DNA from: Candidatus Magnetocorallium paracelense
Lineage (GTDB): Bacteria; Nitrospirota; Thermodesulfovibrionia; Thermodesulfovibrionales; Magnetobacteriaceae
NCBI GenBank assembly: GCA_029001845.1
Contig: JAREWP010000030.1
Span: forward strand, 42,772 to 106,771
DNA: 64,000 nt
Direction of reading: 5' to 3'
Position 1 is the stretch's first letter, and each line of letters starts with the position of its first letter. Below the pieces are notes generated by a model. That model worked only from the letters and a program-made list of their open reading frames with translations, was not told the DNA's origin and made no database searches. Shown one piece after another: positions 7,707-17,209 of this stretch. Position numbers and translations under genes: made by a program.

Positions 7707-8440
7707 GAAATTTGTACATTATTTTTAAGCGTGAATTCGCTTCTTATCTTCATTCTCCCATTATTTATGTATTTCTGATATTTTTTTTGTTGCTTAACGG
7801 AGTCTTTACATTTAAGATAGCCGGTTTTTATGAACGGGCTCAGGCTGACCTCAACCCCTTTTTCATGTGGCACCCCTGGTTATATCTCTTTTTAATCCCT
7901 GCCGTTTCCATGAGAATATGGTCCGAAGAGCGTAAATCAGGCACTATAGAGCTGTTGTTTACACTGCCTGTAGGCATGTTTGAGGCGATGGCCGGAAAAT
8001 TTCTGGCTGCCTGGCTGTTTACTACAATTGCGCTTTGCCTGACCTTTCCCATGGTTATTACCGTTATGTATCTCGGAAATCCCGATCTCGGCGTAGTCAT
8101 TGCCGGTTATATAGGCAGTATCCTTCTTTCAGGAAGTTACCTGGCAGTGGGCAGTTTCTTTTCTGCAACAACAAAAAATCAGGTTATCAGCTTTATTGTC
8201 ACATTTTCCACCTGTCTGGTTATGGTGCTCATCGGTTTCGAACCATTTGTGAAATATTTCCAGGACATGCATTTCCCTGTCTGGCTTCTCGAACAGATTG
8301 CAGCCTTCAGTTTTTACACCCACTTTATGTCTATAACAAAGGGAATACTGGATTTTAGAGATATATTCTATTTCCTCTCTCTTATAACCCTCTCCCTTTA
8401 CGGAGGGGCTCTTGTTTTGGAGAATCGCAAGGCTGTCTGA
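7703..8440 (+). CDS. ABC-2 type permease, GldF-like
   Basis: 245 aa with about six membrane helices. It starts MRNLYIIFKREFASYLHSPIIYVF, the typical cytosolic RE-F helix and first TM of ABC-2 permeases. The loop PAVSMRIWSEERKSGTIELLFTLPV carries the conserved E-R-SGT-E coupling motif. AGGAGG lies upstream and the 4-bp overlap with the ATPase gene indicates translational coupling. It forms the membrane channel of the transporter with the ATPase and the GldG-like subunit. Confidence 0.88.
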   Translation: MRNLYIIFKREFASYLHSPIIYVFLIFFLLLNGVFTFKIAGFYERAQADLNPFFMWHPWLYLFLIPAVSMRIWSEERKSGTIELLFTLPVGMFEAMAGKFLAAWLFTTIALCLTFPMVITVMYLGNPDLGVVIAGYIGSILLSGSYLAVGSFFSATTKNQVISFIVTFSTCLVMVLIGFEPFVKYFQDMHFPVWLLEQIAAFSFYTHFMSITKGILDFRDIFYFLSLITLSLYGGALVLENRKAV

Positions 8441-8459
8441 ACACTAAGGAGAAAAGATT

Positions 8460-10346
8460 ATGACGAGAAATACCTCTTTTTTTATAGCTCTGTTAGTAAT
8501 TTGCGTTATTTTTTTACTGTCAAATATGATTGTCAATACCTCGTTCAGGCATGTAAGAAAGGACCTTACTGAGGAGAAAATATATACTCTCTCAGAGGGT
8601 ACAAAAAATATACTTTCCAATATTTCGCAAAATATTACACTCAAGTTTTATTACAGCAGAACAGAGGCTGCCGCCATCCCCTTTATCAATAATTACGCCA
8701 CAAGAGTTCAGGACTTTCTTGAAGAGTATAAAATCGCGGGACAGGGGAAAGTTATCGTTGAAATCTATGATCCCAGGCCCGATACGGAAGATGAAGAGTG
8801 GGCTGAAAAGTTCGGCCTTCAGTCCGTCCCCCTTCAGAGTTTCTCGGTTTATTTCGGACTTGCCGGCTTGAACGAATCGGGAGACGAAGATGTTATCTCT
8901 TTTTTTAATCCCAACAGAGAGGAATTTCTCGAATACGACATGACAAAACTTATTTATAATCTGAACAATCCCGAGAAAAAAATAATCGGATTAATCTCTT
9001 CTCTGAAACTGCTCGGTCAGGAGCGCAACCCCTACGCACCGCCCGGTATGTTTAACAAGCAGGTCGAACCGTGGATATTTACTCAGGAACTGGAGCAGAT
9101 ATATGAGATCAGGGAAATCGGCGCCACTGTTAAAGATATCCCCGATGAAATCGACACACTTTTAATCGTGCATCCCAAACAGTTGCCTGACGAGACTCTC
9201 TTCGCCATAGATCAGTTTGTACTTAAAGGAGGCAGATCGCTCATATTTGTAGATCCCCACTGCGAAAACGATGCCCCCTCTCACGATCCCCAAAAACCCT
9301 ATGAAGCCATGGTGGCGAAGAAGGATTCCGACCTGGAGAAACTCTTTAACGCCTGGGGAGTGGAGATGGTGAAAGGCAAGGTTATCGGAGATACAAATCT
9401 GTCGACGAATGTCAATACAGGGGAAAACAAAATCGCACCCTATATTGTATGGCTGGATCTTATGGAACAGAATATTGCAAGAGACGACGTCATTACGGGA
9501 AAACTGGAAAATATTCTTATGCCATACGCCGGTATTCTTAAAGCCGGAGAAAAGGAGGGAGTCACCTATACGCCTCTTGCCCAAACTACGGAAGACGCCA
9601 TGGAGATAGACGCCTTTAAAATGAATTTCTCCAATCCCCTCTCGCTCCTTGAGGAATATGCTCCCGGAATGGAGAAGCAGACTCTCGCCATGCGCGTATC
9701 AGGGAAGTTTAAAACCGCCTTTCCCAATGGCAGGCCGATCAGCGAAGACAAAAAAAATCAAAGCGCCGGTGAAAAGCCTGTTACTGCGCTTAAAGAGAGC
9801 AGTGAAGAGGGAAACATTGTCATTGTCGCAGACGTCGACATGATTTCCGACAGATTTTCAGTGCGTATTCAGAACTTCCTTGGACAGAGGATAATGTTTC
9901 CCATAAACGACAATCTCAATTTTCTCTATAATTCCATAGAGAATTTAACGGGCTCCAACGATCTCATAAGCATACGTTCAAGGGGAACATATACTCGTCC
10001 CTTTACAAAGGTAGAGGAGATCGAGAGAGCCGCAGAAGAGAGATGGAAGGATGAAGAGAGGCTTTTACAGCAGGAAGTAAATACAATAAATTCCCGCCTC
10101 ACCGAGCTTATAAAACCTGGGGAAAAAGATAAGAAACAGAGACTCAGTAAGGCGATTCAGAAGGAAATAAGCAAATACCGGGCGGAGAAGAAGAAGACTC
10201 AAAAAAAGCTTCGGGAAGTGAGAAGAAAATTGAGAGAGGAGAAAGAGGCTCTCGGGAATAATCTCTTTGTTTTAAATACCTTTCTTATTCCTGCTTTTAT
10301 CTGCTCTATCGGCATAATTATTTTTTTAAACAAAAGAAGGAAATAA
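8460..10346 (+). CDS. GldG-like ABC transporter auxiliary subunit
   Basis: 628 aa. It has a TM at about 8-27, a large extracytoplasmic region (30-520) of the GldG/ABC_transp_aux type, with an early DLTEEKIYTLSEGTKNILSNI segment and GGRSLIFVDPH. A strongly charged coiled coil (about 520-600, rich in E, R and K) follows, and a final TM (about 606-624) precedes the basic end. This TM-periplasm-TM topology is usual for GldG. AAGGAG lies 8 bases before ATG 8460. The partner DUF4340 gene starts 7 bp downstream. Confidence 0.85.
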   Translation: MTRNTSFFIALLVICVIFLLSNMIVNTSFRHVRKDLTEEKIYTLSEGTKNILSNISQNITLKFYYSRTEAAAIPFINNYATRVQDFLEEYKIAGQGKVIVEIYDPRPDTEDEEWAEKFGLQSVPLQSFSVYFGLAGLNESGDEDVISFFNPNREEFLEYDMTKLIYNLNNPEKKIIGLISSLKLLGQERNPYAPPGMFNKQVEPWIFTQELEQIYEIREIGATVKDIPDEIDTLLIVHPKQLPDETLFAIDQFVLKGGRSLIFVDPHCENDAPSHDPQKPYEAMVAKKDSDLEKLFNAWGVEMVKGKVIGDTNLSTNVNTGENKIAPYIVWLDLMEQNIARDDVITGKLENILMPYAGILKAGEKEGVTYTPLAQTTEDAMEIDAFKMNFSNPLSLLEEYAPGMEKQTLAMRVSGKFKTAFPNGRPISEDKKNQSAGEKPVTALKESSEEGNIVIVADVDMISDRFSVRIQNFLGQRIMFPINDNLNFLYNSIENLTGSNDLISIRSRGTYTRPFTKVEEIERAAEERWKDEERLLQQEVNTINSRLTELIKPGEKDKKQRLSKAIQKEISKYRAEKKKTQKKLREVRRKLREEKEALGNNLFVLNTFLIPAFICSIGIIIFLNKRRK

Positions 10347-10353
10347 TATTGTT

Positions 10354-11475
10354 ATGAAAAACAACAAATTAATACTCCTCATAGGCATCTCCATTATACT
10401 GGGAGGGATATTTTTCTTCCTTTCGAAAAAATCCGACAAAGTCGACTCCGGCAGTGACATTACAGCCGGTATATTTTCGGCTCTCGATATCGAGAGTATT
10501 AAGGGGATAAAAATCGAAGATGCAGACAACAGCGTTTTACTCTCTCTTAAAGAGGATATATGGACAGTTGAAAGCCTGGGGGGATATCCCGCAGATTACG
10601 GAAAAATACATGAGCTCGTTTTTTCCCTAACTCGCTTATCACCGGGTCAGGTATTGACAAAGAGAAAGGAACTCTACAATAAGTTCGGACTCAATGCTCC
10701 GCCTGAAAAGGATGGCGGTTCGGTGGTCTTTTTTCTTGGGGTAGACGGTAACGAGCTCATGGGAATTATCTTGGGAAAAGAACGGGAAGCAGGCAATCAG
10801 AAAGGCGGAAGCGGCCAATATATTCGCTTTATGGACAGAGACGAGGTCTTCCTGATCGGAAGCGAAATCAATGCGCAGGCGGAAGGGAAATCGTGGCTGA
10901 AAAAAGAACTGACAAAGGTAAAGGAAGAGGAAATCGAATCGATTGTAATAGAGCATGGAGACGAAAGGGAAAACATAGTTCTGAAACGTGCAAAGAGAGA
11001 GGACGAACTGAAATTGGAAGGCGACAGGCCGACTGATAAGGAACTGAAGAATTACGAAATCAGCTCAATTGGGAGCGTCCTTCAAAATCTCATGCTGGAA
11101 TCCGTTTACTCCGAGAATGATAGCGACCTGAAGAAGATCGACTTTAACATAACCTATATTGCCTCTCTCTTTAACGGAAGCGTTTACAGAATCGAATCAG
11201 GCGAAAAAGATAAAAAGTTCTATATAAAAATCGGTATCGATTATATCACTCCCCTTGTAGAGGAAAAAGAGGAGAAAGAACCAGGAAAAGAAGGAGAGAA
11301 TGAGGGAGAGGATAAACAACAACCCGAACTTTTTCCGGAAGAGATGGAAGCAAAGGTTATGGAATCGAATACCTATTTTTCGGGATGGGTTTATGAAATA
11401 CCATCTTACTCAGGCAATAAACTCGCAAAAAAACGAAGCGAACTCTTTGAGGAACGAAAAGAGGAGACGGAGTAA
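10354..11475 (+). CDS. DUF4340 protein, fourth gene of the Gld-like ABC operon
   Basis: 373 aa. An N-terminal TM (about 6-23) anchors a periplasmic region with repeated DUF4340 units (IKIEDADNSVLLSLKEDIWTV; GGYPADYGKIHELVFSLTRL), where the W-V...A....I..L pattern is typical. Residues about 305-335 are almost all Glu, Lys and Gly, a probable linker, and the last 30 residues include a WVYEIPSY motif. DUF4340 genes follow gldG homologues in many Gram-negative genomes; the biochemical role is unknown. Confidence 0.82.
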   Translation: MKNNKLILLIGISIILGGIFFFLSKKSDKVDSGSDITAGIFSALDIESIKGIKIEDADNSVLLSLKEDIWTVESLGGYPADYGKIHELVFSLTRLSPGQVLTKRKELYNKFGLNAPPEKDGGSVVFFLGVDGNELMGIILGKEREAGNQKGGSGQYIRFMDRDEVFLIGSEINAQAEGKSWLKKELTKVKEEEIESIVIEHGDERENIVLKRAKREDELKLEGDRPTDKELKNYEISSIGSVLQNLMLESVYSENDSDLKKIDFNITYIASLFNGSVYRIESGEKDKKFYIKIGIDYITPLVEEKEEKEPGKEGENEGEDKQQPELFPEEMEAKVMESNTYFSGWVYEIPSYSGNKLAKKRSELFEERKEETE

Positions 11476-11586
11476 TTACATTTCTTATAATTTTATTTTA
11501 ACTCAGGATTACTCCTTGCTTTTAAGACTCTCTGAATTTGACCAACCCTTTTTGCTCGTCTCCATCTCTATTTAATTTAACAAACA

Positions 11587-12300
11587 ATGAAATCCGAAAA
11601 TTCCAAAAGCAGACAAATAGAAGTAATGTTTTCCTCTATCGCCCATCGCTACGATTTTTTAAATCGTTTATTAAGCGGGGGCAGAGACAGATATTGGCGG
11701 GAAAAAGCAGTGGATCGTTTGAATCTCTTTCCGGGAGCGCGTTTTTTAGACCTTGCGGCAGGTACGGGAGACGTAGCGCTGGAAATTGCAAAAAGACAAG
11801 ACAGTGATATGCGTATCCTGGCTTCCGATTTGACGTTAAAAATGGCTGTTTTGGGAAGAAAAAAAATACTAAATCAAAACCTGGATCGCATAATTGAGTT
11901 CCACCTCTCTGCTGCCGAGAATCTGCCCTATAAGGAGAAATCCTTCGACGGCGTAACCTGCGCCTTTGGTGTCAGAAATTTTGCCGATTATCATATCGGC
12001 ATCAGCGAAATGACCAGAGTAACGAATAAAAACGGAAAAGTGGTTATACTGGAATTTACAACTCCCCAAAACAAACTCTTCCGCTCTTTGTACTACTTCT
12101 ATTTTACGAGAATACTGCCCCTTATCGGCGGTATCATATCAGGTAATTTCGACGCTTACAGCTATTTGCCGGACTCTGTACTCTCCTTTCCTGACAGAGA
12201 AAAGCTAAAATCGATAATGGAAGAAGCGGGCCTAAAAGATGTAAGTTACAAAAACCTCACATTCGGCATAGTTTCCATACATGAGGGGACGAAGAGATAA
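11587..12300 (+). CDS. menG: Demethylmenaquinone / ubiquinone-type C-methyltransferase
   Basis: 237 aa, full length for UbiE/MenG. Family marks: VMFSSIAHRYDFLNRLLSGGRD at 13-34, the SAM-binding motif DLAAGTGDVA (about 57-66), and GVTCAFGVRNFADY. The enzyme uses SAM to methylate demethylmenaquinone at the membrane surface, the last step of menaquinone synthesis. Together with mqnB at 5857 it points to a menaquinone respiratory chain. ATG 11587 lacks a clear Shine-Dalgarno. The gene follows the Gld-like operon by 111 bp and may have its own promoter. Confidence 0.88.
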   Translation: MKSENSKSRQIEVMFSSIAHRYDFLNRLLSGGRDRYWREKAVDRLNLFPGARFLDLAAGTGDVALEIAKRQDSDMRILASDLTLKMAVLGRKKILNQNLDRIIEFHLSAAENLPYKEKSFDGVTCAFGVRNFADYHIGISEMTRVTNKNGKVVILEFTTPQNKLFRSLYYFYFTRILPLIGGIISGNFDAYSYLPDSVLSFPDREKLKSIMEEAGLKDVSYKNLTFGIVSIHEGTKR

Positions 12301-12481
12301 ATGAATTGACAGGCATTGGTTACATCAACTTAAAAACAGCAGTCAGCCATCCGCATTCAGCTATCAGCTCTCTGTTTTCAACGTATTGCCTGACAACAGG
12401 CGCATCACTTTTGGGTGAACCTTGTTTTTAACGTAAGGCATTCATTTTTCTTAGCTGACTGCTAAATTCTTTTTTACAGAT
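12301..12481. other. Gap occupied mainly by miniature repeat copy A
   Basis: Downstream of menG this gap is filled by one copy of the window's dispersed inverted-repeat family (see 12331-12476). No other signal is seen. Confidence 0.7.
12331..12476 (-). repeat. Miniature inverted-repeat element, family 1, copy A
   Basis: The ends are TAAAAACAGCAGTCAGC and its degenerate complement (TTAGCTGACTGCTAAATTC...). The core carries a small hairpin around TCACTTTTGGGTGA. The last ~110 bp are nearly identical to copy B at 14270 in inverted orientation. No ORF is present, as in a MITE. Confidence 0.75.
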
Positions 12482-12889
12482 CTATCCTTTCTCTACCCTC
12501 TTCAATGTCTTTTTTATCCTGCCCCCCTCACTATATTCAGTATATTCAGAAACTTCATAGACATGCCCGGAAGAGTCGTCATTGACGACAATAAATTCTT
12601 TATAAAAATAAGAAAAAAAGCACACGCTTTTCCCTAAAAACCTACAACAGAAACGATTAGAACAAGTCCATACCGGTGGATCAAGCCAAAATGCAGTGAT
12701 CTGTATGGATAGAGCATCCATAGTTAAAAGGCGGTGACTTTTTACTAAAAACTGTGATAGTATAAATTTTTTGGGATATAGCTTTGGTATAAGCCGAGCT
12801 TTAAATGAACAGGATGAATCAAATTCATCGCCATGCCTTAAAAGCATATCGGACATTAAATGCCAAATGAGCAACTTATTTCTGTTCAA
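12482..12889 (-). CDS. Doubtful hypothetical ORF between two repeat copies
   Basis: 135 aa, no recognised domain. The N-terminal half is rich in Leu, Phe and Cys with unusual composition. The C-terminal 35 residues are hydrophilic (HVYEVSEYTEYSEGGRIKKTLKRVEKG) and look more protein-like. There is no clear ribosome site. The region also has to hold the promoter of the porin-like gene at 12934, so this may be a chance ORF or a gene remnant. Confidence 0.22.
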   Translation of the reverse strand: MNRNKLLIWHLMSDMLLRHGDEFDSSCSFKARLIPKLYPKKFILSQFLVKSHRLLTMDALSIQITAFWLDPPVWTCSNRFCCRFLGKSVCFFSYFYKEFIVVNDDSSGHVYEVSEYTEYSEGGRIKKTLKRVEKG

Positions 12890-12933
12890 CGACTAAGAGT
12901 GTAATTCGTGCTTGACGCTGCATTGCCGGGATA

Positions 12934-14259
12934 GTGATTATGAGGTTAAACAATACAATTGTGTCTCGATATCTTTTTTATGTAATGATGTTTTTTCCCA
13001 TGGTAATTACCTCTCCCTCAGATTTATGGTCCGAAGAGAAAGAGATTGCAGTTCAAACCATAATAGATGAAATCGATTATATAAAGAGAAAAATTAAGGA
13101 AGTTGAAGACCTCAAGGAGAGACTCGCCGAGTTAGAGAAGATACTCACGGAAAAAGAGTCACAGCCTGTAACAGCTGCATTCGTTACAGAGGAAGAGTCC
13201 GATGAATCCGGTATTAAGTTAGGCGCATGGCTTAGTTTTAATTATTCTTACCAGGACTGGAATAGGGAAGGCAGGTCAAGGGGCGGAGATATGGCCTTGG
13301 ATTTTCTGGGATTGACTCTTAACGGTTCTCTGAATGATATGATATTGTCGACTGAATACAGATGGTATAGTTATATGGATGTGATTGTACAGGCTTGGAT
13401 AGGTTATAATTTTAACGAGCACTGGCAGGGTCAGGTCGGTGTTATGAAGGTGCCCTTCGGACTCCTCCCTTATGACAGTCACAACTACTGGTTCGGAATT
13501 CCCTTTTATGTCGGACTTTCCGATAATTACGATATGGGAGTTAAACTGACAGGCTCAAAAGATCCTTGGGATATTCGGCTGGCCTTTTTTAAAAATGAGG
13601 AGTGGGGAGATTCCTCAAATAAAGGAAGATATACCATAGATATCATAAGGGAGAGCGATTCAGGTCAGTATAATGAGGATATAAACAGGTTTAATGCCCG
13701 TTTCGCTTATACATTCCATCATACAGATGGAAACAGGACGGAACTTGGTATCTCCGGACAAATCGGACAACTTTATAATAGTGAAACAGATGAATCCGGA
13801 AGTCACTGGGCCGGTGCATTGCACTTAAACGGATTCTACGGCCCATATAACCTGATGCTTCAGGCTGCAAGATATGAATATAATCCTGAAAATCCCGATG
13901 GAGTCAGTAACAATACCGTATTGGTCGGCGGTTTTGAAGACACCAATCTCCTGGCGTCCAAAGGCATGGTCTATTCAGCCGGATTGAGTTATGACCTGCC
14001 TGTCAACTGGGGGCCGATCAGTAAATTGACCTTTTATAACGACAACAGCTTCCTGGTCAAAGATGAAAATGATTTCAACGATTCTCAACTGCATGCCCTC
14101 GGACTCATGGTCACTGCAGAACCTGTCTATACATTTATAGATTTTTATATGAGCAGAAATATGGTCTGGCTCGGTGGTGAAAACAATCCCATGGCCGAAG
14201 GAGTGTCAGACGCTGACTGGAATACCCTCTTTAATATCAACTTTGCCTATTACTATTGA
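12934..14259 (+). CDS. Outer-membrane porin-like beta-barrel with N-terminal coiled coil
   Basis: About 440 aa. The start is GTG 12934 or, more likely, ATG 12940. The signal peptide ends near residue 30 (SPSDLWSEE). A short coiled coil (about 40-75, IDEIDYIKRKIKEVEDLKERLAELEKI) precedes a beta-rich region of alternating aromatic and polar residues. The C-terminus ends in aromatic residues (FNINFAYYY), as barrel proteins need for BAM recognition. Glycine/tyrosine-rich strands and the coiled-coil prefix resemble phosphate-selective (OprP) or carbohydrate porins, but I cannot name a substrate. The gene stands alone between inverted copies A and B of a miniature repeat and directly before the kinase cluster. 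Confidence 0.75.
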   Translation: MIMRLNNTIVSRYLFYVMMFFPMVITSPSDLWSEEKEIAVQTIIDEIDYIKRKIKEVEDLKERLAELEKILTEKESQPVTAAFVTEEESDESGIKLGAWLSFNYSYQDWNREGRSRGGDMALDFLGLTLNGSLNDMILSTEYRWYSYMDVIVQAWIGYNFNEHWQGQVGVMKVPFGLLPYDSHNYWFGIPFYVGLSDNYDMGVKLTGSKDPWDIRLAFFKNEEWGDSSNKGRYTIDIIRESDSGQYNEDINRFNARFAYTFHHTDGNRTELGISGQIGQLYNSETDESGSHWAGALHLNGFYGPYNLMLQAARYEYNPENPDGVSNNTVLVGGFEDTNLLASKGMVYSAGLSYDLPVNWGPISKLTFYNDNSFLVKDENDFNDSQLHALGLMVTAEPVYTFIDFYMSRNMVWLGGENNPMAEGVSDADWNTLFNINFAYYY

Positions 14260-14269
14260 GATTGACAGT

Positions 14270-14418
14270 TAATCTACTAAAAAAAGCATTTAGCAGTCAG
14301 CTAAGAAAAATCAATGCCTTACGTTAAAAACAAGGTTCACCCAAAAGTGATGCGCCTGTTGTCAGGTAATATGAGGAAAACAGAGAGCTGATGGCTGAAT
14401 GCTGTTTTTTGGGTTTAT
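14270..14418 (+). repeat. Miniature inverted-repeat element, family 1, copy B
   Basis: An inverted, nearly identical counterpart of copy A, with ends AAAAAAAGCATTTAGCAGTC and GGCTGAATGCTGTTTTTTGG. The core contains TTCACCCAAAAGTGATG. The first ATG of the long kinase ORF (14399) lies inside this element, which argues that translation begins later, at 14459. Confidence 0.75.
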
Positions 14419-14458
14419 AGTTAACGTACTTAAGCCGTACACTGTAAACCTTTTTAGC

Positions 14459-17209
14459 ATGACAAAATCTACAACTAAACTTGCCTTAAAATACCGTTCA
14501 TATATCCTGACTGCAGGAATTATACTATTTTTTGTAGCCCTCCTGGTTACGGCTTATCAATATTTAATTCAAAGGAAACAGGAAATAGCCCATATCAGGG
14601 AAATCGTAATAGGCAGGGCTTATGAAGTTGAATCCCTGATAAAGGCCACAAAGGATCGAGTCACGGAGATCCATCACTTTACCCTGGAACAGTTTTCCAA
14701 AGAGAAGAAGCTGCCGCTCTCTCCAATGATGTCAGATTTTAAAGATAGAGCTGACGGTGAGTATTTCAGTCTTTTCCCTAAGGGATACCAAACATACTAT
14801 GAACAATTCGGATTAATATACGGGAAAGGTTCTTTTAACAACAGAGACGCCTCCTTCTATAGCGAAATAAATGCCCTTATCGCCTTACTGCCCATGCTGA
14901 AGGTCACCAGAGAGATTACTCCGCACCTGCCATGGATATATTACTATTCAGATAAACGGATATCCGCTGTAAATCCGGGTAGTGTCATAGATGATTTTTT
15001 ACAGGCAATAGGCATGGGTTTTACGGAGTTTTATAATCGTGCATATATGGCTGAGTGGTGGAAACAATCTCTGCCTGAAACCAATCCTGAAGGGAATTCG
15101 AGCTGGACAAAGATATACCTTGATGACGCCGGCAAGGGGTTAATGATCACATATGCAATACCGTTAAGAGTTAACGGCGAATTCAGAGGGGTTGTCGCCG
15201 GAGATGTGACTCTCGATTTTTTAAGTAACACACTTCGCAGAAGCGAATACTCCAATGGATTATTTTTAATCGTCAGCGATCATTCCGAGGTGCTCGGCAG
15301 TACAGGCGGAGAAAGAGAGAGGATCAACTCATTGAGTGATCTGTTACCAGGCTCATTAGCAAAGAGAGATATAGATTTCCATGGTAAAGATGAATTATAT
15401 CACATTCGTGAGGAGGGCTACAATCTATTCTTCCTTCCATTAAACCAGGCGCCATGGTATATTGTATTTATCCTTCCCGAGTCCGACATAATCTGGGAGA
15501 TGCTTCCGTCATTCGCCATTCATCATGTCATTCTAATCATATTGTTCACTCTCCTCATAACAGGCTATATATTTATAGAAAAGACATATATAAAGCCGGC
15601 CATCTCCCTTGTGGAGCATATAGAGCATGAAGCGAAAGACAGGCCCTTAAAACGCCCCAAGGTTCCCGGAATATGGGTAGAATGGTTTGACCAGGTATCC
15701 GACACTTTTAATGAAAGAAGGGAATTGAACAGGGGGCTGGAGAAACGTGTCGAAGAGAGGACTAAGGAGCTGAGGACGGCCAAATCGAAGGCGGAGGAAG
15801 CCAGCACGGCTAAGAGTCAGTTTCTTGCCGGTATGAGCCATGAGTTGCGCACCCCGTTAAACGCCATCCTTGGATTTAATCAATTGATGCTGCGCGATTC
15901 AGATGTATGTGAAACACATCGCGATAACCTTGAGATTATCAACCGCAGCGGCGAACATCTCCTGTCACTGATAAACGATATACTTGACATGTCAAAGATA
16001 GAGGCCGGACGTATGACTCTCGAACCTGTCAACTTTGATCTGCTTTCCACCCTCGACTCCGTAGAGGAGATGTTCAGGGCGCAAACTGAGAAGAAAGGTC
16101 TCGAATTTACGATTCTCCGTGACGGAGAACTACCGCAATATATATGTACGGACGAGAGAAAACTCCGTCAGACGCTTATAAACCTTTTGAGTAATGCCCT
16201 TAAATTCACCAACAAGGGGGGAATCGTTCTGCACGTCCTCTTGGATAAGGAGCGAGATAATACTATCTCTTTTGGGGTGGAAGATACGGGACCGGGTATT
16301 CCTTCTCCGGAGCTGGAAATGATATTCGAACCCTTTGTCCAGACATCGACAGGCCAAAAAAACAAAGAGGGGACAGGGCTTGGATTGTCCATAAGCCGTC
16401 AATTTGTCCAATTAATGAGGGGGGATTTAAAAGTATTGAGCAAAGAGGGAAAAGGCAGTATTTTTGAATTCACAATAGTGTTCGATTTGCCTGATATGGA
16501 ACAGATCGAAAGGCAAAAAACCGCACAAAGAGTTGTCGGAATATCTTCTGATCAAAGGGAGTATCGTATACTGATAGTGGAAGATAATGAGATGAACCGA
16601 ACCCTACTACATCGACTCCTCGATACAGTAGGATTCAAGACACATACGGCCGGCAATGGAATAGAGGCGATAGAACAATTTAATACATGGCGTCCTCATT
16701 TGATATGGATGGATATGCAGATGCCCATAATGGACGGATACGAGGCGACAAGACGTATAAAGGCGTCCCCAAAGGGGAGTGAAACTCCGATTATCGCCCT
16801 TACTGCAAGCGTATTCGAGGAAGATAAAGATGAGGTATTTTCAGCAGGATGTGACGACTTTCTGCGTAAACCGTTCAAAGAGATGGAGATATTCAATTTA
16901 TTGAGTAAGTACCTGGGGGTGAGATATACATATGAAGAAATCGGAGTAGAGGAATATGATAATATAAGAGAAAGTGAAAGTGAAATAGTGCGCCTGAATG
17001 TGGAGGCCCTGTCCGCCCTGCCCGGGGACGTACTGGTCGAGTTAAACGAAAATGTCCAGGAGATTAATCTTGAAGGAGTGGGAAAAGCGATCGATCGTAT
17101 AGGCGAGATCGATGAAACGCTTAAAAAGGAGCTCTTAAAACTGCTTAAAGAGTTTCGTTTCGATACATTACAGTTGCTTTTAAAGAAGATCGATGACGAT
17201 AGCATATAA
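14459..17209 (+). CDS. Membrane hybrid histidine kinase (sensor, HisKA, HATPase, REC), module copy 1
   Basis: 916 aa from ATG 14459. This start is chosen because the paralogue at 18888 begins at the equivalent position and the longer ORF start (14399) lies in a repeat. TM1 about 14-34, periplasmic sensor to about 350 (Cache-like, with GDVTLDFLSNTLR), TM2 about 355-375, then a linker coiled coil (ELNRGLEKRVEERTKEL). The H-box is MSHELRTPLN with His461, the N-box LLSNALKF, G1 DTGPGIP and G2 GTGLGLSI. A receiver domain carries the phospho-acceptor Asp752 (WMDMQMP) and a Lys (RKPF). The C-terminal ~80 residues are helical. The stop overlaps the next gene by 17 bp, so the pair is translationally coupled. 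Confidence 0.9.
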   Translation: MTKSTTKLALKYRSYILTAGIILFFVALLVTAYQYLIQRKQEIAHIREIVIGRAYEVESLIKATKDRVTEIHHFTLEQFSKEKKLPLSPMMSDFKDRADGEYFSLFPKGYQTYYEQFGLIYGKGSFNNRDASFYSEINALIALLPMLKVTREITPHLPWIYYYSDKRISAVNPGSVIDDFLQAIGMGFTEFYNRAYMAEWWKQSLPETNPEGNSSWTKIYLDDAGKGLMITYAIPLRVNGEFRGVVAGDVTLDFLSNTLRRSEYSNGLFLIVSDHSEVLGSTGGERERINSLSDLLPGSLAKRDIDFHGKDELYHIREEGYNLFFLPLNQAPWYIVFILPESDIIWEMLPSFAIHHVILIILFTLLITGYIFIEKTYIKPAISLVEHIEHEAKDRPLKRPKVPGIWVEWFDQVSDTFNERRELNRGLEKRVEERTKELRTAKSKAEEASTAKSQFLAGMSHELRTPLNAILGFNQLMLRDSDVCETHRDNLEIINRSGEHLLSLINDILDMSKIEAGRMTLEPVNFDLLSTLDSVEEMFRAQTEKKGLEFTILRDGELPQYICTDERKLRQTLINLLSNALKFTNKGGIVLHVLLDKERDNTISFGVEDTGPGIPSPELEMIFEPFVQTSTGQKNKEGTGLGLSISRQFVQLMRGDLKVLSKEGKGSIFEFTIVFDLPDMEQIERQKTAQRVVGISSDQREYRILIVEDNEMNRTLLHRLLDTVGFKTHTAGNGIEAIEQFNTWRPHLIWMDMQMPIMDGYEATRRIKASPKGSETPIIALTASVFEEDKDEVFSAGCDDFLRKPFKEMEIFNLLSKYLGVRYTYEEIGVEEYDNIRESESEIVRLNVEALSALPGDVLVELNENVQEINLEGVGKAIDRIGEIDETLKKELLKLLKEFRFDTLQLLLKKIDDDSI

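Noticed and set aside
12482..14418. A complete composite transposon between repeat copies A and B
   Set aside because: No transposase is encoded between them and the elements are too short to be ISs; kept only as a flanking-repeat observation.
14399..14458. Upstream start of the first hybrid kinase
   Set aside because: The ATG lies inside miniature element B and the paralogue begins at the position equivalent to 14459.
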